From contig JAIOHM010000077.1 of the NCBI GenBank assembly GCA_019912965.1, positions 1 to 36,618 on the forward strand: DNA of 36,618 nucleotides. The letters are read 5' to 3'. The notes under the pieces were generated by a model. It was not told the origin of the DNA. It searched no databases and saw only the letters and a list, made by a program, of their open reading frames with translations. This DNA comes from Anaerolineae bacterium. Its GTDB lineage: Bacteria; Chloroflexota; Anaerolineae; Aggregatilineales; Phototrophicaceae. A program made the position numbers and the translations under genes. Positions 1 to 7,597 of this stretch are shown here, piece after piece (the first letter of the stretch is position 1; each line of letters opens with the position of its first letter).

Positions 1-19
1 GGATTGTAATTACCCTCCA

Positions 20-717
20 GTTGCAGCGAGCCGAAACCCCTACGGGGGACTGAAACGCCTACCTTGAGATGTTCGGCAGTCCTTTCGCGTTTAGTTGCCG
101 AGAGCCGAAACCCCTACGGGGGACTGAAACGCCTCGTTGACTTCAACCAGTCCCGCCTCGATCATAGTTGCAGCGAGCCAGAAACCCCTACGGGGGACTG
201 AAACTAGAGGGTGATGGGCATGTCGATATGGGCGGGCAGCGTTGCAGAGAGCCGAAACCCCTACGGGGGACTGAAACGTACAGGGTATTGGGGGCTATGA
301 AGTTTTCAACAATGTTGCAGAGAGCCGAAACCCCTATGGGGGACTGAAACTGTGGTCATCCATGATTTGCTGCATGGTATCGATCTGTTGCCGAGAGCCG
401 AAACCCCTACGGGGGACTGAAACGTTGCAATGGTCGCATCCGATTCCCATTCAATCGACAGTTGCCGAGAGCCGAAACCCCTACGGGGGACTGAAACTAC
501 AGAATGGTGAACTTATCCTTTTCGTCCGTGTCGTTGCCGAGAGCCGAAACCCCTACGGGGGACTGAAACTTTGGCGGAGTTGTGCTAAATAGATCAAGCA
601 AATACTGTTACAGCGAGTCGAAACCCCTTTGGGGGACTGAAACACAATAGCCGCGACTGCGATCAGCGGGAACAGGTTAAGTTGCCGAGAGCCGAAACCC
701 CTACGGGGGACTGAAAC
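20..717 (+). CRISPR. CRISPR array 1 (repeat subtype A, 10 repeats, 9 spacers)
   Basis: Repeats start at 20, 94, 167, 241, 314, 387, 461, 533, 607 and 681. They are 37 nt each, except the third (167-204), which has one extra A. Spacers are 35-37 nt. The 5' half is GTTGCMGAGAGCCG; the 3' half holds the hairpin CCCCTACGGGG and the tag ACTGAAAC, which I infer becomes the 8-nt 5' handle of the crRNA. The 5' half varies between copies (GCAGCGAG, GCCGAGAG, GCAGAGAG). The repeats at 314 (TATGGGG) and 607 (GTTACAGCGAGTCG, CCCTTTGGGGG) are the most diverged. Orientation is left to right by comparison with arrays 2-4, so the leader lies left of the window. No terminator is seen between the last repeat and cas6. 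Confidence 0.98.
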
Positions 718-742
718 CGGATTCGGCCATGACTGCCCTTTG

Positions 743-751
743 TGGTATGCT
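743..751 (+). promoter_or_regulatory. Possible extended -10 promoter for cas6
   Basis: TGGTATGCT fits an extended -10 (TG-N-TATGCT). No convincing -35 is visible at 17 bp. Transcription would begin near 758, about 30 nt before the cas6 ATG at 788. Array 1 transcripts could equally read through into cas6, since no terminator separates them. Confidence 0.3.
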
Positions 752-787
752 CTCATTCACCTACCTGTTCATTACCACACCATACCT

Positions 788-1591
788 ATGACCGACTTGG
801 CGAGCATTACCCTCCACCTCCGGCCAACTCATGCCGATACCATCCCGGCACAGACGGGACGCGCCGCCCAAGCATGGTTTTTGGATTCACTTCGCACGCT
901 TGACTCGGCGGTTTCGGCAGCCGTTCACGATGGCAGCGGACAGCTCAAGCCCTTCACGGCCCGCGGTCTGCACCCTGCGCCGACGGGTGAACTCATGAAT
1001 CTTTCGCCGCGTCAAAGCTACAGCCTGCGTGTGACGACCCTGCACACTGACCTCACGCATCTCGCCCTCAATATGCTCCCCATCTGGCGGCAGGGCATCA
1101 CACTTCATGACCAGCTTTTCGCGGTCGAGCATATTGAAGTCGCCAGCACCACTTATGCCGATTTGCTCACACGCCAGCCCGTCAGTCCATCGCGCCGGCT
1201 GGCTTTCGCCTTTCTCACGCCGACCGCCTTCAAACGCACCGGGGATTTATCCATCCCGCTGCCGCTGCCGGAATATGTTTTCGGCAGCCTGATCGACCGC
1301 TGGACACGGTTTGCCCCGGCTGCGCCACTGCATAACGATATGCGCGCGTGGGTGATGGCCCATCTCAGCGTCGATTCGCACGAAATTCGCACGCGGCGCG
1401 TCAGCTTTGAACGGGCCAACAAGGGGGTGACGGTTGGTTTTACGGGGACAGTTGCTTACTATGCGGGCAACAGCGAGTTGCCATTCCTTGCCCAACTTCA
1501 TGCGCTGGCAGATTACGCGAGCTATGCCAGCATCGGGGCGAAGACGACTGTCGGCTTGGGGCAAGTTGAGCGCCGGGGTGAACGTGCATGA
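788..1591 (+). CDS. cas6: CRISPR repeat endoribonuclease Cas6
   Basis: Cas6 cuts the CRISPR precursor transcript within each repeat, just 5' of the 8-nt tag (here probably ACTGAAAC), to release crRNAs for type I or III effectors. The 267-residue product has the expected length. It ends with the Cas6 glycine-rich signature SIGAKTTVGLGQV (about residues 248-260), preceded by the usual GFTGTVAYY strand and a helical stretch (LAQLHALADYASYA). I chose ATG 788 because the upstream in-frame start at 740 is TTG and would add a non-conserved extension across a likely promoter. The stop overlaps the next gene by ATGA, so the two are translationally coupled. With no effector genes in the window, crRNA users must lie elsewhere. 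I could not assign the catalytic His by eye. Confidence 0.9.
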   Translation: MTDLASITLHLRPTHADTIPAQTGRAAQAWFLDSLRTLDSAVSAAVHDGSGQLKPFTARGLHPAPTGELMNLSPRQSYSLRVTTLHTDLTHLALNMLPIWRQGITLHDQLFAVEHIEVASTTYADLLTRQPVSPSRRLAFAFLTPTAFKRTGDLSIPLPLPEYVFGSLIDRWTRFAPAAPLHNDMRAWVMAHLSVDSHEIRTRRVSFERANKGVTVGFTGTVAYYAGNSELPFLAQLHALADYASYASIGAKTTVGLGQVERRGERA

Positions 1592-2397
1592 CCGTTTTTC
1601 TGGCAACGATTGGGCAGCGTCCCCAAGCGATCACGATGGCGCTGGATGTGCTCTTGCAGCGGTATCCGTATGAATGCATCGGCTTGCTGCACACCGAACC
1701 CGAATATTCCGGCATCGCCAATGCTTATCACCAACTGCGAACGGTACTGCTGGAAGAATACAGTGCAATACCGCTGGTGAGCCATGAACTTCAATACGAA
1801 AATGGCGATCCGTTGTTGGACATCGAGGATTTACGCAGTGCGGACACCTATTTTCATGCGGTGGCCGATGTGCTGTATCACTATCGTATTCAAAATATTC
1901 CAATCCATCTGCTGATCGCAGGTGGCCGAAAGGCAATGAGCGTTTATGCGACGCTGGCGGCCACTCTGTTGTTTGGGGAACAAGATCGGGTGTGGACGGT
2001 GTTAGCGCCGGCAGACCTGATGGCTTCCGGTGTTTTCCGCATTCCGGCGGGGCGGTATGAAGATGTGCATGTGGTCAACCTGCTGGTGCGGCCATCCCGG
2101 ACGATTCCCGGCGCACTGGTCGAACGGAAATTGACGGATATTCTGAAGCCGGAAATCTCGCCGCGTGAACGTTTTCTGGCCGATCTGACGAAGCAAGAGC
2201 GATTAATCACTGAAGCCCTTCGAGAACTTCCTTATGCTTCGAATGATGAATTGGCGGCCCATTTCCATAAATCCGCAAAAACAATTGAGCATCAGTTCGG
2301 AAGTATCTATCGCAAACTGGGTTATCACTTTGATATAGATGTCACCACCCCGCGTAAACGTCAACTGCTGCTGGATGTGATTGCGGGGCGGGTGTAG
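1588..2397 (+). CDS. CARF-domain protein, NE0113/SSO2081-like family, with C-terminal LuxR-type HTH
   Basis: The N-terminal half (about residues 1-165) resembles the CRISPR-associated NE0113 family, a CARF-type Rossmann domain that binds cyclic oligoadenylate made by type III effectors; from memory this family includes the ring nuclease SSO2081. Visible marks are the first strand and loop TIGQRPQAITMALDVL (residues 7-22) and the hallmark AGGRKAMSVY (111-120, Lys115). The Ser usual in the first loop (GxSPQ in relatives) is replaced here by GQRPQ. Residues 200-266 (LTKQERLITEALREL, ELAAHFHKSAKTIEHQ) form a LuxR/GerE-type HTH. The most economical reading is a cyclic-oligoadenylate-responsive transcription factor, with or without ring-nuclease activity. 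ATGA overlap with cas6 indicates one operon. Confidence 0.8.
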   Translation: MTVFLATIGQRPQAITMALDVLLQRYPYECIGLLHTEPEYSGIANAYHQLRTVLLEEYSAIPLVSHELQYENGDPLLDIEDLRSADTYFHAVADVLYHYRIQNIPIHLLIAGGRKAMSVYATLAATLLFGEQDRVWTVLAPADLMASGVFRIPAGRYEDVHVVNLLVRPSRTIPGALVERKLTDILKPEISPRERFLADLTKQERLITEALRELPYASNDELAAHFHKSAKTIEHQFGSIYRKLGYHFDIDVTTPRKRQLLLDVIAGRV

Positions 2398-2409
2398 GTG
2401 AACATGGAT

Positions 2410-2925
2410 TTAGCTGGCCTGCCGTTCCATTCGCACTTGGCGTTCCAGGAAGACTAGCCGTTCCGTGAGGCGGCGTACCCCATGTGCGGCATAGCGTTGG
2501 AGCGTTCGCACATCGACACAGCACATCCCGGCAAACTGGCTGAGCGTGATGTCCAGATCAATCCGCACATACCGATAATAAAGCCAACCCCATGCGCGCA
2601 GCTCTGGACTTTGGGCAGCTGCATCTTGTGTGATTTGGATGCGGGCTTCAGTGAGCGCAGTTTGGTTTTGCGGGGATTCGAGGCCATGTACACGCCGATG
2701 ATGGCTATATGCCTCGGCGATGAGTGCCGTCAGCGCATCGGCCAATGCAAGTTGGCGTTTCATCGGGGTGTCTGGAAAAGTTGGAGATGCACACAACCAA
2801 TCGACCAAGCGCAAATCTTCCAGCGGGTTTGGTTCTCGATAGGCAGTCACCTTATACAACAAGCCATCCAGCGCAGCGCGCACATGGGTTTCGGAAATTG
2901 GATAAAGCGAGTGTATTTGGGTCAT
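2410..2925 (-). CDS. Small protein with C-terminal helix-turn-helix, function unknown
   Basis: A 171-residue soluble protein. The C-terminal part (about 128-170, ITLSQFAGMCCVDVRTLQRY followed by a basic helix) looks like an HTH; the N-terminal part is helical and unassigned. I have seen this kind of module as a stand-alone protein or at the N-terminus of larger regulatory proteins in Chloroflexota, but I cannot name a family. The start is well supported: GGGAGG lies 6 nt upstream of the ATG. It is convergent with the CARF gene (12 bp between stops) and divergent from the array 2 leader, whose 5' end begins about 90 bp from its start codon. It is therefore positioned to regulate either the array leader or its own promoter; that role is inference. 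Confidence 0.6.
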   Translation of the reverse strand: MTQIHSLYPISETHVRAALDGLLYKVTAYREPNPLEDLRLVDWLCASPTFPDTPMKRQLALADALTALIAEAYSHHRRVHGLESPQNQTALTEARIQITQDAAAQSPELRAWGWLYYRYVRIDLDITLSQFAGMCCVDVRTLQRYAAHGVRRLTERLVFLERQVRMERQAS

Positions 2926-3011
2926 GGCTGCCTCCCTCGTTTGATGATAATTTCAGTGTAGAAGGGCAAGCCGAGAACCCTTGGGGGACAGACCCTAAAT
3001 ATGGGGGCACG

Positions 3012-3257
3012 TTATGTTTGTCATGATTCTCATAAAAGACCGAAATTTGACACAGCGCCGGACAGCGCGAAAATGAGGTCATCCAGCGCGATCCAGCGAG
3101 ATTCGGGGTGTCAAAAATGGGGTATGAAAATGAAAGCGCTTGCCAGAATCACTGTTTTGGGTTGTTAAACTGTAATGCCCGGAAGTTTCACAGGTTGATG
3201 CCAAAAAGTTGCGTAAAAACGCGATCTGAGCTAATTTTGATGTGAAGTCAAACGACC
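3012..3257 (+). promoter_or_regulatory. CRISPR leader of array 2, with promoter
   Basis: This stretch is nearly identical to 21264-21515 and 35852-36102, each directly upstream of an array in the same orientation. Conserved blocks include ATTCTCATAAAA, TTTGACACAG, a tandem ATCCAGCG pair, ATGAAAGCGCTTGCCAGAAT and GGAAGTTTCACAGG. A sigma70-like promoter (TTGCGT 3209-3214, 17 bp, TAATTT 3232-3237) would start transcription about 15 nt before the first repeat. The first ~20 bp at the 5' end are less similar to the other two copies. Confidence 0.93.
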
Positions 3258-4253
3258 CTCTGATGAGTGGTGAACCCCTACGGGGGACTGAAACAATCTG
3301 CCCGTTCATCACCACGTGTGGTGATCAAACTCTGATGAGTGGTGAACCCCTACGGGGGACTGAAACAATTCAGTACCCCAAGACTGACACCTAAGGATGC
3401 GACTCTGATGAGTGGTGAACCCCTACGGGGGACTGAAACTCTTTCAAGGTCGCTTCTAGCTCATCGTCCGAGCAAACTCTGATGAGTGGTGAACCCCTAC
3501 GGGGGACTGAAACGTTGTTGATAGTCCCCATCCACACCCGTATATTTGATACTCTGATGAGTGGTGAACCCCTACGGGGGACTGAAACGTGACAGCCGCC
3601 TGAGTGACGGTGAACGGAACGAGCAGACTCTGATGAGTGGTGAACCCCTACGGGGGACTGAAACGGGTCCGTACCCCCACTAAAATACCCCAGTATCAAA
3701 CTCTGATGAGTGGTGAACCCCTACGGGGGACTGAAACTGATTCCCTCCCGAGAACACGGTGTCATACGTCCAAAAACCTCTGATGAGTGGTGAACCCCTA
3801 CGGGGGACTGAAACCCTGCGCGAAGGCAGGAAAGGCGCCCAGCAGAACCACTCTGATGAGTGGTGAACCCCTACGGGGGACTGAAACCCAACTTCCGCGA
3901 CAAAGTTGGAGAGCACGAAGTCTTCTCTGATGAGTGGTGAACCCCTACGGGGGACTGAAACGATCCTGCTTGCGAATTTTCGCTACTTGCCGACCTTCTC
4001 TGATGAGTGCTGAACCCCTACGGGGGACTGAAACACAACATAGGTCAGGCAATGGCTAAACTGTTCCGCCTCTGATGAGTAGTGAACCCCTTCGGGGGAC
4101 TGAAACTCATCATCCTGCATCCACTAGCACAGGTAGTACATACCCTGTGATGAGTGGTGAACCCCTACGGGGGACTGAAACTTTTCGTGATCGCTGTGGG
4201 CTGAGTCGTGCTCATCCTCTGATGAGTGGTGTACCCCTACGGGGGACTGAAAT
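3258..4253 (+). CRISPR. CRISPR array 2 (repeat subtype B, 14 repeats, 13 spacers)
   Basis: Repeats of 37 nt start at 3258, 3330, 3403, 3477, 3552, 3628, 3701, 3778, 3851, 3925, 3998, 4070, 4145 and 4217. The 5' half is CTCTGATGAGTGGTG, then the CCCCTACGGGG hairpin and the ACTGAAAC tag. Spacers are 35-40 nt and all different. The first ten repeats are identical. The last four decay progressively (GTGCTG at 3998; AGTAGTG and CCCCTTCGGGG at 4070; CTGTGATG at 4145; GTGTACCCC and a GAAAT end at 4217), which marks the old trailer end and fixes the leader on the left. Confidence 0.99.
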
Positions 4254-4280
4254 GCCTGGACTTTGAACTGCTTTACGGTC

Positions 4281-4338
4281 TTTGCCTTATTCGCCCATTC
4301 AGAAGGCAAATGAGACACATGGTTAGAATTTTCTAACC
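4281..4338. promoter_or_regulatory. Two inverted repeats between array 2 and the portal gene
   Basis: TTTGCCTT (4281-4288) pairs with AAGGCAAA (4303-4310) over a 14-nt gap. GGTTAGAATTTTCTAACC (4321-4338) is an 8-bp inverted repeat with a 2-nt centre. No T-tract follows either one, so operator sites are more likely than terminators. No convincing promoter with correct spacing is seen here, although TATACT occurs at 4390-4395. Confidence 0.5.
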
Positions 4339-4412
4339 AACTCATTGAGCAATTGGCTTGACACGGGAAGGGGAATTGACGTACCCTTCTATACTAGAAC
4401 AAATGGTATACG

Positions 4413-4440
4413 GCGCTCACCCAACCCGGTGGGCGCTTTT
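4413..4440 (+). terminator. Intrinsic terminator upstream of the portal gene
   Basis: GCGCTCACC (4413-4421), a 6-nt loop, GGTGGGCGC (4428-4436) and TTTT form a 9-bp stem with one G-T pair followed by a short T run. It lies in the 5' region of the portal gene, so it could end array 2 transcripts or act as an attenuator for the phage operon. Confidence 0.65.
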
Positions 4441-4459
4441 GATTCTGGTTAAGGATGTC

Positions 4460-7243
4460 ATGGCTTTCTTCCGCTTGCCGCCGCGCCGCCCGCCACCTGC
4501 ACACCCAGCCGATCCGCTGCCGTTTGACGCACCGGCACCGCTGGCGCAGGACAGCATTCCGGCAGCCAGCACTGGCTTGCGCCATCCACAAGCCGACGAG
4601 CCACCGCTGTACTTCTTCGATGGCAAAGCCCTGACGCCGCTCGGCCAGCGGCAGGATACACCGGGGTTCTTCACCGGAATGGGGCCGTTCGCCCTGTCCA
4701 CCCGGCGGAAACTGCAACATACCGACTACGACTATGCGCTGGCCGCCACCCAATGTGAGTACGCTTTCCGCTGTGTGAACATCATCGCCGACGATCTGGC
4801 TGGCATCCCCAACAGCGTCCACCACCGCCGCAGCCAACAGCCAATGCCGGAACATCCGCTCATGCAAGCCTTCGCATGGGCGCGGTTGGAATACTTCCAG
4901 AACATCATCCGGCTGTGGGAAGCCGGACGCATGATCTTCGGCGAGGTGTACATCGAGCCGTGCAAGAATGCCTTCGGGTTCTACAACGGGATGCGCTGGC
5001 TCAACCCGCTGGCGACCGACCCAATCATCATCAACGGACGGTTGGAACGCTTCGAGTACACGCCAGACAGTGGGCTGTATCACTTCCGCCCGGACGAGAT
5101 CGTGTATGACCGCTTCGACTGGATTCTGGATGACATCCGGGGACAATCCCTGATCGCGGCAGCACTGGACGCGATCAACATCGACCGGGAAGTGAAACGC
5201 TACACGCTGGAATCGTTCCTGAAGGACATGCGGATGCAAGGCATCCTGACCGGTCGGCAGGGATCGAATATCCAGCAGCACGAACTCGACGCAGCACTGG
5301 CGACCATCGAGCAGAAGAAAGAGAAGCGCTTAATCGCGCTTTCCCCAGCATTGGAATACACCCCGGTGCAACACGCATGGGATGGATCGCAGTTGCAGGT
5401 AAGCGACGATGTGCGGCGGCGGATCACGGCAGCGTTGGGCATCCCAATGTCGACCGCTGGCGCATGGGACGATGCCAAGTATCAGAGTGCGCCAGAACAG
5501 CGCCGGCATTATCTCGAAAATGTGGTGCTGCGCGAGACCAACCGTCATGCCCGGTTCGTGAACGAGGTGCTGCTGCCGTTCTTCGACCCGTGGGGCGAGG
5601 CGGTCTTCAGCTATGACACCAGCGAGCTAATGGGTCTTATCGAGGACAAGGCCGCCAAAGTCAGCTTGTATAACAGCCGGGTTCAAGCCAGTAATGCGAC
5701 CCTGAATGAAGCACGGATCGCTGCTGGCGACCAACCGCTGCCCGGCGGCGACGTGCTACTCATCCCCTCTGGGATGGTGGCCGTTCCCGTTGAACAGTTG
5801 GCAACCTTCGCTCAGCAGCAGGCACAAGCGGCAGCCGCGCCGGCCATGCCAACATCAGCCCTCGCCGAAACGGTCGGCCAGCCCGCTGCACTGCCGGATG
5901 CCGACAAAACAAGCGAAGCTGCACCACCCATGGGCAAGAGCGGCTGTCTGCTGCTGACCCTGCCCAACCAACCCGACCTGATCGCCCTGCAAGGCAGCGT
6001 CCGGCGGCTGGTCGGCGATGTGCCGTGTGAGTGGCATGACCCAGCACAATTCCATATCACGCTGGTGTACCTGCCGACGATCACCGACGCACAAGCCGCC
6101 GCACTCGTACAAGAACTGTCAAGCATCGAAGTGTCCGACATGCAGTTGCGGGTGGGATCGCTGGCGGTATTCGACACCCTTGGCCAGCACGCCTTACATT
6201 TCAAGGTACGGCGGGACGAGGGGCTGTACGATCTGCAAGCCGATCTGTACGACCTGTGTGCCGAACTCGGCATCCCGACCAGCAGCTACAGCCAGCCGGA
6301 ACGGTATGATCCACACATCACGATGGGGGATGCTTCCCAGCCGTTCCCGCGCACGACCTATCGGGGCAAGCTAAAGGTGCGACCAGCGGCCTTGCAGTTC
6401 ACTATGGGCGAGACCGTCGTGTTTCAGCAGGCACTCGGCGCGCCCACACAGGATGCTGCCCAGCCCGCAAAGGAAGAGTCACCGACCTTCCAGCAGCAGA
6501 CGCTGGATGAACTGAGCGCGTGGCAAAAGAAGGCATCCAACAAAGGCGCACAAAAAGCGGTGAGTTTTCAGCATTACTGCATTCGGGACGAGATTGCCGA
6601 GGGCATCCGGGCTGCGCTGGCCGAGGTGGGCGACGATTGGAAGCCCATCTTTGAGCGCGCCCGCCAACTGCTCAACTACAAAACCCTGATCAGCACCCAG
6701 GCCGACTTCGAGAATGCCTTTGCCGCCCTGTTGGACGATGCTCGTGCCGGGGCACTCAACAAACGTGCCTTCAGTGCTTCGCTTCGTACCTTGCTCAACC
6801 GCTACGGGCAGCGGGCGTATGCAGATGGCTTGAGCGACGGCGGCATAGATGATGAACTCGACGAGGATGACCGGGCGGCAGTTGCCATGCTGCTGGCTGA
6901 GCAGAGCCGCTATGTGAGTCGGCTGGCCGATGTCCTGTATGCCGACGACAACACCCTGACAGATGCGATAGCCGAGCAGAAGCCGACGCTGTGGTTCAAC
7001 AAATCCATCACACCGTTTTACACCGAAGGTTTGCTGGCCGCCGATAAAAACGGGTTGTACGAATGGCAGTACGGCGCGACCGAACACTGCGCGGATTGCA
7101 AACGGCTGCACGGACAGCGGCATCGGCTGCGGGATTGGGCAAAACACGGTTTACTGCCGCAATCGTCCGCGCTCGCGTGCGGCGGCTTTAATTGTGAGTG
7201 CAAACTGATCCGGGTCAGCGGCAAAGCGCGAGGGCGGTGGTAA
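4460..7243 (+). CDS. Portal protein fused to a 2H phosphoesterase domain and a MuF-like head domain
   Basis: A 927-residue polyprotein. Residues about 70-480 are an HK97-type portal, forming the dodecameric ring at the capsid vertex through which DNA passes (YALAATQCEYAFRCVNIIAD, the PMSTAGAW/QRRHYLENVV region, and the closing GDVLLIPSGMVAVP). Residues about 500-650 carry two HxT motifs, FHITL (His532, Thr534) and DPHITMG (His619, Thr621), 87 residues apart: the signature of 2H phosphoesterases (RNA ligase/cyclic phosphodiesterase fold). The C-terminus (about 680-927) is MuF-like, ending in a Cys cluster (C877, C880, C907, C912, C914) that may bind zinc. ATG 4460 has AAGGA 4 nt upstream and follows the terminator; the in-frame TTG at 4358 precedes that terminator. 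Portal-MuF fusions are known; the inserted 2H domain is the odd part. Confidence 0.85.
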   Translation: MAFFRLPPRRPPPAHPADPLPFDAPAPLAQDSIPAASTGLRHPQADEPPLYFFDGKALTPLGQRQDTPGFFTGMGPFALSTRRKLQHTDYDYALAATQCEYAFRCVNIIADDLAGIPNSVHHRRSQQPMPEHPLMQAFAWARLEYFQNIIRLWEAGRMIFGEVYIEPCKNAFGFYNGMRWLNPLATDPIIINGRLERFEYTPDSGLYHFRPDEIVYDRFDWILDDIRGQSLIAAALDAINIDREVKRYTLESFLKDMRMQGILTGRQGSNIQQHELDAALATIEQKKEKRLIALSPALEYTPVQHAWDGSQLQVSDDVRRRITAALGIPMSTAGAWDDAKYQSAPEQRRHYLENVVLRETNRHARFVNEVLLPFFDPWGEAVFSYDTSELMGLIEDKAAKVSLYNSRVQASNATLNEARIAAGDQPLPGGDVLLIPSGMVAVPVEQLATFAQQQAQAAAAPAMPTSALAETVGQPAALPDADKTSEAAPPMGKSGCLLLTLPNQPDLIALQGSVRRLVGDVPCEWHDPAQFHITLVYLPTITDAQAAALVQELSSIEVSDMQLRVGSLAVFDTLGQHALHFKVRRDEGLYDLQADLYDLCAELGIPTSSYSQPERYDPHITMGDASQPFPRTTYRGKLKVRPAALQFTMGETVVFQQALGAPTQDAAQPAKEESPTFQQQTLDELSAWQKKASNKGAQKAVSFQHYCIRDEIAEGIRAALAEVGDDWKPIFERARQLLNYKTLISTQADFENAFAALLDDARAGALNKRAFSASLRTLLNRYGQRAYADGLSDGGIDDELDEDDRAAVAMLLAEQSRYVSRLADVLYADDNTLTDAIAEQKPTLWFNKSITPFYTEGLLAADKNGLYEWQYGATEHCADCKRLHGQRHRLRDWAKHGLLPQSSALACGGFNCECKLIRVSGKARGRW

Positions 7244-7570
7244 GTGACTGCGATTCCATCATTTGTTATGCATCGGGCGATCTGTGTAGGGGCGGCTGTG
7301 GTGCTCAATAAAGGCACATTTACCGAAACCGAAGCGCAGGGGCGGGATCGCCAGCGATTAATTGCCGAGATCGTCGCGCTGGATGAAACAGTCACCGACA
7401 CTTTAAAGCGGGATTCGACAGCAGTAGCCCGGTTAGCCGCCTATACGGTGTGGAACAAGATGACTGAACGGGTTACGCAAGCGCTGATCGAACGCGGCCT
7501 GAAGCTCGGTGAGGCCGCCGATTCCAGGCAACCATCCCGTCCTCGAAAACACAAGCCGAAGACCCGCTAA
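7244..7570 (+). CDS. Small phage protein, unknown function
   Basis: A 108-residue protein with a GTG start directly after the portal stop (no gap). It is mostly helical, with a basic C-terminal tail (SRPRKHKPKTR). No family is recognised. Its position between portal and protease-capsid suggests a head or scaffold accessory role, but nothing in the sequence proves that. Its stop codon lies inside the loop of a terminator hairpin. Confidence 0.65.
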   Translation: MTAIPSFVMHRAICVGAAVVLNKGTFTETEAQGRDRQRLIAEIVALDETVTDTLKRDSTAVARLAAYTVWNKMTERVTQALIERGLKLGEAADSRQPSRPRKHKPKTR

Positions 7571-7587
7571 CCCAGCGGGTTTTTGTT
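7562..7587 (+). terminator. Intrinsic terminator overlapping a stop codon
   Basis: ACCCGCT (7562-7568) and AGCGGGT (7574-7580) form a 7-bp stem with a 5-nt loop that includes the TAA, followed by a T-run (TTTTTGTTT). It would reduce read-through from the portal into the capsid gene, unless the capsid gene has its own promoter or translation hides the hairpin. Confidence 0.65.
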
Positions 7588-7597
7588 TGGAGCGACT

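Noticed and set aside
362..592. Open frame across array 1 and similar frames across arrays 2-4 (for example 3391-3916, 21489-22526 on the minus strand)
   Set aside because: They are translations of repeats and spacers (recurring SPVGVHHSSE or EPLRGTET peptides) and not genes.
740..787. Longer Cas6 start at TTG 740
   Set aside because: TTG codon without a Shine-Dalgarno site; the extension covers a promoter-like element and does not look conserved.
2983..2995. GGGGGACAGACCC as a degenerate CRISPR repeat or leader part
   Set aside because: It resembles the repeat core only in the G-run and fits a common GGGGACAGACCC-type palindromic interspersed motif better; too short to decide.
4358..4459. 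Longer portal start at TTG 4358
   Set aside because: It would translate through an intrinsic terminator; ATG 4460 has AAGGA close upstream.
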